Position numbers and translations under genes: made by a program
Source: Chaetoderma sp. LZ-2023a
Lineage: Eukaryota; Mollusca; Caudofoveata; Chaetodermatida; Chaetodermatidae
Direction of reading: 5' to 3'
Length of the DNA: 64,000 bases
Assembly (NCBI GenBank): GCA_034401795.1
Contig: CM067372.1
Coordinates: 22,000,795 to 22,064,794 of the forward strand
Shown here: one piece after another, positions 42,811 through 53,924 of the stretch
Numbering within the stretch: position 1 is the first letter of the stretch
Layout: every line of letters begins with the position of its first letter
The notes under the pieces: model-generated
What the model saw: only the letters and a program-made list of their open reading frames with translations
What the model was told of the DNA's origin: nothing
Databases searched by the model: none

Positions 42811-45800
42811 TACTTGATGGGCTCGGTATGGACCCCCATCTGGCAGCACATGGCGCTTATCATAGTAAGCGGAGAGTCCAAGTTTTTCCTGCGCATATGT
42901 CACCATACCATGGTTGCGCATGCGTAGGTCTCGATTGGTGGCTCTGTCCACTACACCATGGAGGGCGCTGTAGAACCTCTGCCAGGAGATGTCATTCTGC
43001 CGTTTAGACATTCCCTTGGTCGAGCATTTCACTTGCAAGTTTCTGCTGTTCCAGTGGTCTGTATTCTCCATGTAGTAGCACTTGGAGCAGAGAGCAATAC
43101 CACGAGTGCCTTCGAACTCGAGCTTGAACAATCCCGGAGTGCGGTTAGACCATTTGTCCCATGCCAACCAGTCCAGTTTGCAGGCCTCATACTCCGTTCA
43201 CATCTCTGGGCGTATCACCTCATCGAGGTTGGGGCCTGCTGAGGCGATATAGGCAGAATCGGTGTCCATCTGCAGGTACTCGAAGCTGTCACAAGCTACG
43301 TAGCTCGTATACTGCTATACCCACCTGGAAGGGGCGACGAAGCCTTACGGCTCTGCAGTTCGTATGAATCACCGATCTCCTCTAGATCCTCGAGCCATGC
43401 ACTATGCAAGGCTCTGTGTACTGCTCGTTCCTCCTTAGTGAAGCTCGTGTTGGTATGACATTCTAATGCCTCGATCAGCTTCCCATATGCACTGTTGCCG
43501 AGGAGTTTGAAGAGATCAGCCAACAAGGATTTAGTTTTGTCAACATCCCTGGTACAAGGTGCCTCAGTAACAGAGTCTACAAGCCATTCAAAAGGTGTCT
43601 GTGAGGTGTAGTCTATAGTGTAATAGATAGCAGTAATCTCTAACCCATTGGCAAGGTACCAATTGAGAGTTGGTGCATACAATACCCTCTTCTTACCAGA
43701 GAGTGCACCAACGAGCTCGCTAGTTGTAGACTTTTGTAGACCTGTTTTATCAAGGTATGCAAGCAACTCTGAAGGTATAGCCTCTTCTGGGATCTCACGA
43801 TGATAGAAGATGGGAGACATCTCCCCGAACATTGGCCATAACACTTTAGGTACCTCAATGTCGACCTCAGCAAACCCGAACCAAGGATCTGCTAGCAGAT
43901 CCTGCTTAAAGCGTTCAATATCACTGCTTACACGCCTCCCCCACCGTCGTACAGTTTCTTTACCACAAGGCATTGCTTGGGCCATGGTTGACAAATACAG
44001 AGCACTTGCATCATAGCCAAGGAGACGTTGACATACTCGCTAACCTTGGCGAATTCGGGTAACCCCAGCCTCGTGATATCTCGTGAACACAATGCTCGGA
44101 CCACGAACAACAGCAGCCTTTAACATCTCATAAGCTTCCTTGCCTGGAGAGTAAAGGCTAATATCCAGCTCATGTTCAGCAGTACCACGAAGTATGTACT
44201 GAAGCGACACACCAGGAAGTGACACTGCATCCTTCAGAATGTCAATACCTCGTTTTGTGTAGAATTCTCGCATCTTCTCTAAGGCTTCAATGAACGGGCT
44301 AACATCCAAGTTGTTGTAATATCGCAACCAGTCAGCAAATATCTTCATCCCCAGATCTCTGAAGGTATGCTTACAAGCTTTCCACTCTGACAACTCAAGA
44401 ATGTAACCACGTTTGAGCTTGGACCACCACGCAGGATAATCAAGTAGTCCAGGATAGTCAAGCTTCTCAGGTGAGTCGAACCATTCATAAGGTAACCAGC
44501 TCTTCTGTTGCGTGCAACCGTAGGCTTTGATCCATTTCTCATAAGAAGCCCCTGGGCCGAGGTAGTTGATTACATCGAGAAACCTCAGTTCAGGCGTAAT
44601 GAGGACTATTGTCTGGCTAGCCTTCTTGGCGACTTTCACTGTTCCTTTGGATGCATTAGTAAGTTCATCCACGAAGTACTTCTTGATGAGGTTCAGGTCG
44701 TACCGCCCAGAGTTGAACCCGATCAGGCACCTGGTCACACCACTCATTGATAAGTCGTTTCTGTCGTTTTGGTAAGTTGTCCAAGTCGGCGGGTAGATAC
44801 TGTGACCGAACCCTTGCATGGATCGTGGAGGCTCGTAGTTGGATCTCCGACATGAACTCTGAGATCACCACTTTGGAGTTAGCATTGCAGAGGTGAGTTG
44901 GCGAGCTCGCGCTACCATCTAAGGAGCAGCTGACTGACACCGAGTTTGGTATGTGGGCACTCTCAATCGTGAGACTCTCTGTAGGGTGGGTCTTGATCCC
45001 ATCTAGAAGGCCTTCAAAGTCATAGACAATAAAGTGTGGGTATGGTACTGTCCGCACATGGTGTGGACGCGTGGCCAGTGTTTTATACAGTACTCCCACT
45101 GTACCACATGCGTGCGTCCAGATGCTCTCAGTTTCTCGTCTCTCGCGACCGTCTTGTGGTATCTTTGATCAGCATCCTCACCACACTGGTGTTGTGAACA
45201 TCCATGCCAGTGACAGCCATGAAACTGGCATACTGTGTCAGTTGTCGGATCATAACCATCTACGGGAGCACCCTCGATCCAACGCTCACCACCGTGACCA
45301 CACCTTGCATGGTGTATATGAATTCCACGGTTTCTCGACTCATATTCAATCCAACGAGTAGCTGCGGAACTGGCCGGTTGGTAGGGATAGAAGGCCTTCT
45401 GGTATCGGAACTGCGGTGCTACTACCTTCTCCCCATGGCAATCGATGGTCGTTTTTCCCTTTGTACATCGGTCAGCATGGCGATGGAGACTACATGCTTG
45501 GGTGAACTGCTGTTGACAGTGCCCACAGCTGAAAGTCTGGGCCAGCTTGGAGATGTCCTTAATGAAGAAGGCGTGGTGGTCGCACACTCCTATTGTCATG
45601 AGGGTCGGATAGTGTGCAGGTGTCCTGGTCAGATGCCAGCTACCCTCTTCAGTGGGCTCATAAACACGAATCCCTGTCTTCGCAAATAACTCTACCTTGT
45701 CCAGCTGGTCTAGGGACGTCTTTGGTACGTCAGCCACAGGCCTGTTCTGGCCATAGAACTGTTTAACAAGCTCTCGTGCAGGAGCTGTACTTCTAACAAC

Positions 45801-46400
45801 ACTTGCACACTGCTGGACTACTAGACATCTCCAGAGGCACATGCTATCTTTGTAGGTATCGAGTGCCACCATTCCCTTCCTCCATCGGAGCCAGACCTGG
45901 AGGGGGCCTGTCCCTAGCAGAGGCAGGCGGCCGATGACAACCTTTACCTCAACGTTGATTGATCTGACGAATGCCCATGCGGTATTGGGTCAATCGATAT
46001 TGTCTGGGTCGAGGCGGGCTTGCTCTCTGCCCTCCAACCAAGTCTGGGTCTCTCCTAGTGTATTCATCCAGGAACTTCCTGGAGCATTCTTGTGGAAGAG
46101 CATTACCCTACCATCCTCGATGTGGCGGATTCGATAGGTGTGGGTATACCGAAGGTAGAAGGCGTTCTGAATAGTCCGCAGCTTCTCCATGATCCGACCT
46201 GTAATGTCTCCTTCTAGCCCTCTGAAGAATACTGTTCGCCGTCCTCTCTCCTCTGTCTCCCTCTCACCACGACGCTCGTTGAGAATATGGTGACCTTCTC
46301 GCCTCATACTCCGGGCTAGGGTTTCAGATCTCTCTCCCTTCATTAATCGTCTTCTGATTCGGTGTAGAAGAGGTAGGCATTCTTGTGAATGGCTTGCCAT
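42802..46400 (-). pseudogene. Polinton protein-primed family B DNA polymerase, multiply broken
   Basis: This polymerase would copy the whole element. On the minus strand an N-terminal part (46400 onward) leads to MVALDTYKDSMCLWRC, a zinc-finger-like C-x2-C-x12-H-x3-C patch near 45530-45480 and a VDGYDPTTDTV / FHGCHWHGC block near 45250. Exonuclease motifs follow: YDFEG near 45020, FNSGRYDLN near 44710 and YYNNLDV near 44310. Polymerase motifs are YDASALYLS (near 44010), LLGNSAYGKL (near 43490) and DTDSAY (near 43255-43268), then a KCSTKGMSKRQN block near 43070. About 1,200 codons. Lesions: TGA at about 45985, frameshifts at about 45000-45100, 44670-44820 and 43300, TAG at 44040-44042 and TGA at 43198-43200. 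Confidence 0.93.
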
Positions 46401-46746
46401 CCGAGTTGCTACAGCTTCGTCTCCTCATACAACTGACGACTCTCACGGATCGGCTGTGCTTTATTGTGAGGGTGCAATGGGTCCTCAGAGGTGAGCGCCG
46501 GAAACCCCTTGCTCGGGAGAGTCACTTTAGCCACTCCTCGGCAAGGGTGGGGAGTCGCTTTCGCCACTCCTCGGCATTGGCGTGTGCAATCATCTGGAGC
46601 AATCGGCTTTGCGGGCCTTAGAATAGCCTCTAAGACCGAATTGCTTTGCCATCACTTGAAGCTGTGTTACAGTAACCATGATGCAAGGTCTATATATTAG
46701 ATCTTAAACCTTTCTGGCCATCTTTGAGGGTGTTGCAGTAAGTGGC
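46401..46746. other. Region upstream of the polymerase gene
   Basis: It contains a locally repeated CACTCCTCGGCA motif (near 46533 and 46575) and no supported gene. As the 5' side of the minus-strand polymerase it would hold that gene's promoter, but I see no definable element. Confidence 0.35.
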
Positions 46747-47190
46747 GATCAGTACCTGTGTGTGGTGTATACCCCTGTGGATGCCTTTCTCTAAATGGGT
46801 GTTCAGAACCTATTATGTATGGTGATCAGTACCTGTGGGTGGTGTATATCCCTGTGGATGCATGTCTCTAAATGGGCCTTCAGACCTTATTCTGTGTAGC
46901 GATCAGTACCTGTGGGTGGTGTATATCCCTGTCGATGCCTGCCCCTAAATGGGTGTTCAGACCCTATTATGTGTGGCGATCAGTACCTGTGGGTGGTGTA
47001 TATCCCTGTGGATGCCTGTCTCTAAATGGGTGTTCAGACCCTATTATGTGTGGCGATCAGTACCTGTGGGTGATGTATATCCCTGTGGATGCCTGCCCCT
47101 AAATGGGCCTTCAGACCCTATTATGTGTTGCGATCAGTACCTGTGGGTGGTGTATATCCCTGTGGAGACCTGTCTCTAAATGCGTGGCAT
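46747..47190. repeat. 77-bp tandem repeat, six units
   Basis: The motif GATCAGTACCTGTG recurs at 46747, 46824, 46901, 46978, 47055 and 47132, an exact 77-bp spacing. Units differ by a few bases. Overlapping open frames across it (46872-47102 and 46949-47179) are the same repeat read twice and shift register in every unit, so they are not genes. It lies close to the right end of the Polinton. Confidence 0.95.
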
Positions 47191-47433
47191 GACACGTTTA
47201 AGTTCTTCCATAACTAAACTGAACTTTCTCCTGTCACAGACCTTCTTGTGGTTCATTCTGTTGGAATGTTTACGAACTCTGCATGCTTTACATAGTCCAC
47301 AGTCTGTATAAATACCTGCCCCGCATCCTCTGCACGGCTTCGGCTCAACAGCATCCTTCTGAATCTGAACATTGTGTGTCGCGCAATATTCTCGAACACA
47401 GTTCATTAAGCATCGAACAGGCTTACCTCGCAT
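47176..47433 (-). CDS. Cys-rich zinc-finger-like ORF
   Basis: An 85-codon minus-strand frame from ATG 47433 contains PCRGCGAGIYTDCGLCKACR, followed by a Lys/Arg/His-rich segment and a further Cys (NHKKVC). C-x2-C ... C-x2-C spacing suggests a small metal-binding, nucleic-acid-binding protein. The 3' end runs into the last 77-bp repeat unit, so the natural C-terminus is uncertain. It may be a terminal Polinton gene. No exact family is recognised. Confidence 0.45.
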   Translation of the reverse strand: MRGKPVRCLMNCVREYCATHNVQIQKDAVEPKPCRGCGAGIYTDCGLCKACRVRKHSNRMNHKKVCDRRKFSLVMEELKRVMPRI

Positions 47434-47904
47434 ACGCCAATTGCATGTATTCTAATGCATGTTTGATAAAGTCTATATCAAGGTCTTAAACCTTGGGCTG
47501 ATGGGTGTAGGGCCTGGGTATCTTGTATGTATTTGTGGTTCTCCAGGACAGCGGGGTCCACACGGGAGTTTTATATTGTTGGCCATGGCCATTTGTCTAG
47601 ATGGAAATCCAGTTGTCTAAATGGAAATCCAGTTGAGGGAGGTGATCAGGGAGGTGGTATTTTTCTACTACCGGTTATACTACTACATGAGATGTTGACT
47701 GCCAGATGGCAGACGGCATATAACAGGTGCAGACGATTGAACGACTAGTGGCAGGTGATCGGTATGGGATAACGTCAGTTGCCCTTTCAAGAAAGGTGAG
47801 ATAAAATATCAATATGATTTACCTAGAACTGATACGCACCTAGTCATTACTGACGCAGTCTAAAATAATGTAGGTGCATAGCGATAAAGAACTACCCGTA
47901 AGAT
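47434..47904. other. Right Polinton edge, boundary not resolved
   Basis: It contains a direct repeat GGAAATCCAGTTG (near 47597 and 47618). No reverse complement of the left end (AGCAGGGCC...) and no 6-bp target duplication of ACACAC could be found. Sequence matching copy A resumes at about 47905. Confidence 0.4.
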
Positions 47905-50204
47905 GCACATATGTGTGCCAATGAGCCTTATGAAAATAATACTCAAATCAGTTCCATCAACCTTCGATCAACACTACCTGTGCAAGATACATGTTTGTTA
48001 TCCATGTACGCAAGTTGCTAATCGATTCTCTTAGTAAATGAAGATGAGTGTGTGTATTTGAGGCGCGGCTATAGCGGGCAGCTGGAGGACATATTACATA
48101 TTACAGTACCAGCAAAGAATATGTTTAAAGAACCGTCATTTGATGACACCAGATACTGATTCATACGCCACTTAAAAATAATCAAGTGCACGTGTGAATA
48201 GCCACATATCATTATAGAGCAAGGCTACACATGCTTCCCTCAATGTCCAATGAGGTTCTCTAAGGTGGACCATACGGTATATTAAGATACACCAAACAAA
48301 GGCCACCAACCTTTGTTTCTGATACTAAATGTCTTAGAATATGGTGGTATAGTTTAAGCTTACATACCAGGATGATAAAAAGCTTTCATGTTCCTGTTAT
48401 AGTTGTGTTTGCATTGATTAGCATTTTGCTAACATCATTAGCCCTCCTACAGCACTACTATAGAGTGCGCATTGTATCAGTGAATGCACACAATGGATTG
48501 GCAAATCCAGCAAGTCTCTCTTATCCATATGATACACATTAGTTATTGATCATGAGCTTTCCCGGATTCTGCTGCATAATTGATGGATTTTCCCCATATT
48601 TTCTTCAACTATAGATTTACTTTTCCTATTGTGAACAAGCTTGCTGTGTAGCTCTGTGCCTCTTTTTGCTGTGGTTAAGACCTTTTGCTCTAAAGTCAAT
48701 AATTCTTACTTAATGAGGTATTGGCCATTTCATTGAGGAGTGTTAAAGGGGAACACAAGAAGGGTCACCATCGTTTGCATAAAATACGCAGTTCTATTGT
48801 AGATCCCACATTTAAGCTACTGTGTAAAGCTTATTCCCGACATTTATACATAAATCCGAGTAAAATGGTGTTGAAAAACGCTATGTTACTATAATTGTCT
48901 GCGAGTTATTACACCTATGACGTCATAGGTTGAATCCCATCCGACACGAACCATAATAACGGCACTCTGAAGACATGAGTGCATGCATTTGGATGGTGAT
49001 ATCTCTATCGGTGATAATGCTATCGATATCATTTATATATGTACAGATTGAAGAGATTAAGACGCGTATCACACTATCGCAAATTTATGGAATGTATTTG
49101 TTATTTTCACACATTAATTGCCGAACCGTAAGATGGCCATTTTCTATGAAGATACCTGCCATTTACATTAACATTACACAATCTCAGGAAGTTTTTAGGC
49201 TAGTATGAAAACATAAGTACCTAAAGATGGACTGGATGTATGTACAAACTATTTAAACTCTCATATTAATAGATGAAACTGTAATAACATTATCTGCCGT
49301 AGCCCCAGTGAGAGTGTTGATTCAATAGTGGCAATTATATTGAATTGCCTATACTATCGCGTCATTCATTTATCTCAAGATCAAAACTTCATGTCAAAAT
49401 TGGCACCACCAGAGAAATCAGACAATGGACTGTTAGTATATATTCCTCAACATTTCCGCAAATATAGTTTATAGATTCCTAAAACCGCTGAAGAAAATCC
49501 CCTTATAAAAACGCAATTCGCAATTTTGTTGCGATAGTTTACGTTACGGTCTGTAGATTCATTTTATACACAGTAGTATAGAGGTTCTGGTGATTCCCTT
49601 TAACACTCACTCTCGTCTGCAGATGTTCATCAGCGCTTTCATTGTGTCACTTGTCCAGGATTTCACTTAGAACTATTGAATGCAGATCGTGATTCTGTAA
49701 TAGACTTATACTTTATCTAAGAACGTCAGACGCTTATCTATTCCCTCGTATTGTGATCGATATACAGATCAAGTTATGTTAGATTAGGCACTCCTTATAA
49801 GCAAAGACAATTCTAGCCATGGTTTGCGTTTGTTCAAAATATTGGCTGATGCTGATGCAGATGGCAACGTCTAGAAATCGATGGCGACGTCAGAATATTT
49901 AGTTCCGGTAGTAACTAATAAATCAAAATGCATATACATGGAAATGATGTTACATAAGCAACGAAAACGCTAAAGCAAAATCTGTGATCCACGCCATGTT
50001 GAATGTCGAGATCAGATCTGTCACTCATGAAATAGCGACACAGAACTATTGCCGTCATAATAAACAATTATGTCACAGGTATATTGACATCACAATCAAA
50101 ATGAATAATGAATGGCATAGCTAGCTCCGCCATGAACATTGAAAAGGCTGCCAAGTGTATGTATTGCATGAGTTTGATGAATTTAATATCTAAGAAACAT
50201 AATA

Positions 50205-50280
50205 TCCTGAAAATAATTTGCCAGAGCGTAGTTGCTGCCATCGTCAGCAACAACAATCAGTCAAACTAGTTTCTAAATTG
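50205..50280. repeat. Decayed hairpin repeat (copy B)
   Basis: It corresponds by position to the copy A hairpin at 10981-11074. The arms are recognisable (AATAATTTG / CAAACTAGTTTC) but eroded. Confidence 0.5.
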
Positions 50281-51446
50281 CTTACTTATATAATTACCTT
50301 GAATGTGGGATTCTGCGATTTCATGGGTGAACGTATATAAATTGAACCACACAAACGCACCCCACAGGCGGAACTTAAGTAGAAATTTACGGAGCATAGT
50401 TAGAAACGAATCCCTATTGTACAGCTTCTAACAGACAACATCACGTGACAGTATCTACCATGAAACAGAGTATCTTGACAATCCCTGAGTGTTTCTTTGT
50501 GGACTATCTGCAATACACCTCGTCGGCGTATTTATGAGTTGATTATGCTACCTTTGGTAAGCAACGTTTTCAAGATATTTCATACAGAGTATCATACATC
50601 TGATGTACATATATCCAACGATAATCCAAGATTATCATGTATTTATATTGTTCTGGCATATGACAACAATACCATGAAGGAAACGAATACTATGACTTGC
50701 AGATTGTGACAATTTAAGTACATGGGAGATTAACGGTGGGCATATAGTCCAATGTCCAATGGATACACCTGCTTTCTTTCTGCTTGACAAATAGGTTGTC
50801 CACTGTCCGCGTACCTTAGTAAGGCCCTGATTTCCAATTGCTGTCTGACTATTGCCATTTCGATAATGTAAAGCATACCGTATACATATGATACACTGGG
50901 TGAGAAGCTCCTTCCAGAACAGTATGAAGTGTTTAAAATGTGTGATTAGTTGTTTTCCGCGCTACCATATATAATGTATATAAAGAGTAGCAATGCCGAA
51001 GGGAAGGTTAAACACACACATTCAATTTCTCTCCTAAACACGCTCTTGATTAAGCATATTAAACCTTCAAAGCAAACGCCACCTATGTCAGTGTCCTCGA
51101 AACCACAATGCCAGTGTATGTCAATGCGATGTCAATACGATGTCAATGGGATACGAATGTTTCCTTTACCATCGAGGCACCCATCCATTCATAGCAAGGA
51201 AATAAACCCGTGAATAGGGTAGACAATGCCTTTAAATGACACATCGATATATTGATAGCAGTCGCCTCACGGGTCGCCGCATTAGTTCACTGGTACTGTT
51301 GCATTAGATGAAGATGATGGACCTTTCCAGTCTTAGCTATGTCCCGCCCATCACTAGCTAACCTCCAGTCACACCTCGCTCGTGTTGAGATCGATCGATC
51401 CCTGAACTCACTGACTGTCAATTTCCAGAAAGCTATACATGTACGC

Positions 51447-51538
51447 TGTTGAATATTTTGAAACTAATTTGACTGGGTGCTGTTGCTGCCTATGGCACCA
51501 AACAGCTTCCGGTCAAATTAGTTTCACAATATTCAACA
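51447..51538. repeat. Palindromic hairpin repeat
   Basis: TGTTGAATATTTTGAAACTA opens the left arm and its reverse complement closes the right arm with very few mismatches over about 28 bp. The loop contains GCTGCCTATGGCACCAA. It is the cleanest hairpin of the family beside 10981-11074. Confidence 0.85.
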
Positions 51539-53924
51539 CAATGGTTATTAAACGGTAAACAAACACAACTCGTACACCGTGTCGGACAATTACACGTTAC
51601 AGACAAATTGTTTCAAGTCATTCATAGCTTACAGATTATGACGTCCGCCTAACGTGACGTGGTTGATTATGATGTCATATGATTGCCTGAGGAAATGGAT
51701 TCAGATTCAGATTGTTTTAAATCAGTTGTTACATGGCTACAACGACATGGAAATTACAATCTATACTATGCTACATACAGCCACAAATTTCACACACCCT
51801 ATAAAATATCGATATCACTGCGGTAATAGATCAACATACCTGGCTGACAGCGGCAGGACTATGCTATGTGTCAATGTATCACAAAAAAGCTCTCAAATAG
51901 AGTTGTATAATGCGTATGCATATCTATATTTCAATCTTAAGCCAAACTGTCGCTTAGCCTGTCCCTGTAGCGTGGCTGTGTTTCTATCTATCAGCATCTG
52001 TCAGTTCGCTGACTTCACTTTCAATAATGCTTCAAATTGACCGTCAATCGGTTTCATTAGAATTACTACTCATGCTTTAACAAGATAAGTCATAAAATAC
52101 TTTAATATAATCTTTGTCTCCAGTTAATTAAAGAGGGTAATTTGTGCGACCTTCCGGGCCAATGGAATAATAATGATTTTGAAACAATGATTGACACGAG
52201 TCCAAGACTGCACATCGTCACGCAACATTTATGGTGGTGGTAACCATTCTTGAAGGTTGCCACCTGATGCTGTATGCTTTTCATCAATTAATGCATACAT
52301 TGTTAGAACATGTTTGAATTAAACTAGCGAAACGTTGAATACGATATATACGCGTGCCATGTCAAACAATGCCACCGCATGATAATCACGCATCTCAAAA
52401 TTGTCATTCAAATCCTGCGTTCAGCCATTTATATACGCGCGCACATATGGGCAAACAGCCCAACATATACTCCTCACTATTGTCATGCAATATTCGTCTT
52501 GTTATTTTACCGTATTTACAGACATCACTGGCGTACCTTACGTCACTATCATAATGCTGCATGCATCACACACATGACACTGGTCCAACAAGAATGGTGG
52601 AAAGGTCCGACTGCAACCATGTTATGTTTTTGATACGTTCAATTTAATAAACGTTATGGTGATATTGTTGAAGCTAATTTGACTAGGAAACTTCCACCTT
52701 GAAGTTGAGACACTGGGATTCATTTCTCAAAATGCTAACATGAGACGGGTATAGTTCGAGATGAATCCATCTATACTTGCAGATCAATCACTCAATCAAT
52801 TGATTAATCTGGCGATCGATCGACCGACCCTGCTTGAATGCGCACGTGAGTGCTTGAGTGAGTGCATGCACATGTGCGGCTTGCATGCCTGTTTGTGATA
52901 CTGTGTGAGGATATCGTCTCTATCTTAGTAGTATGTCAATCCTTGATGTTCATATAACATCATTGTATTTTGTTACGTCACACTGTGATTCTTTCTCCAT
53001 TTACCATAACAGTGAAATGCCAATTTCACAACAGATACTTGTAATTTCCGATGAATGCAATGCCTAAAAATAAGAAACCAGCGCCTCTCTCCAACTTGAT
53101 GACAATTGTCCACTTTCACAGCATTACACTATTTTCCCAAATGTGACGAGATCCCGTCAAAACCATCTGCACGCCCCATCGCTGGGGGTGAATCTAGCTT
53201 TATGATTGAAGAGTTTGCTCTTACAGAATTTACTTGAACATGCTATAGAGCTGCAACAAGGTGAACAGCACTGCTAGCAAATCATTTCCTTCTGATTCTG
53301 GTTTGACTTGATCAGTAAATGCTGTGTTTACAAGAGGGAGTCTAACCAGACGTAATTCCATATCAGAACAATCCACATGATGATGGAATAAAAGACTCTG
53401 CTGTCTTTTGATACTATCACATGCATGTGACATGTTGATTTCCATGTTGTAGACATTGTATTGCATTAATATAATTATGGATGTTATCATACGTTGTGAT
53501 CAGACTATGTCGGTGCAAATGTATTCTCTGTTAAACTTGCTATGCCAATTTCTCATAAAGCAGCCAATTTTGTTTAAATTACCTTAGGATCCTCAGAAAG
53601 GACAAGTGGAGAAGATTGAATTTCAATCATTTTTAACATTTTAAACCACTAATTTGCAGAATCTTATATTCAAGGTGAAGATATTCGTACGCTATTAGAT
53701 ATATTGATTTATTCTAATTTATCTATCACACTAACAGCTCCAAGTCGGCATAGTTTCAAAACAATCATCAGTATCTTCACCCAATTGTTAAATAATGCAA
53801 TTGCCTATTTGCGGTTTGATTCACATGAGCAACTAATACAACAAAACAGACTCCATTTGGCGGCATAGCATTACAAGTGTCAAGGAGCTAAAATATGGAA
53901 CTAGTTGTATTAGCAAGCTCTAAT

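Larger units (their letters stand above)
34162..47750. mobile_element. Degenerate Maverick/Polinton-type element
   Basis: This is a self-synthesising, virus-like DNA transposon. It carries the hallmark set of family B DNA polymerase, a retroviral-type DDE integrase with C-terminal chromodomain-like region and an A32-type ATPase, plus small capsid-module-like genes. Comparison with copy A (9763) places the left junction at 34161/34162, where sequence starting AGCAGGG replaces block sequence. Polintons classically start with AG, but I could not find the inverted complement at the right end. Block sequence resumes by about 47905, so the right edge is approximate. All long genes carry nonsense or frameshift lesions. 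No adenovirus-type protease was recognised. Confidence 0.9.
47905..53730. repeat. Copy B of the giant block, right of the Polinton
   Basis: It resumes the match to copy A from about 10090 (shared GAATATGTTTAAAGAACCG, 48118 and 10214). AT-rich with no supported gene. The short open frames (for example 51654-52040 and 50950-51213) have no domain and no counterpart in copy A. It contains a 16-bp CCTATGACGTCATAGG palindrome at 48914-48929 and two hairpin repeats. Confidence 0.65.

Noticed and set aside
43810-45689. Plus-strand ORFs opposite the polymerase (for example 45204-45689)
   Set aside because: They are antisense shadows of the DNA polymerase pseudogene.
35260-46400. Adenovirus-type cysteine protease expected in Polintons
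   Set aside because: No frame with recognisable His-Asn/Asp-Cys protease motifs was found; it may be lost or too decayed.
46872-47179. Two overlapping 76-codon ORFs
   Set aside because: Both are the same 77-bp repeat read in successive registers.
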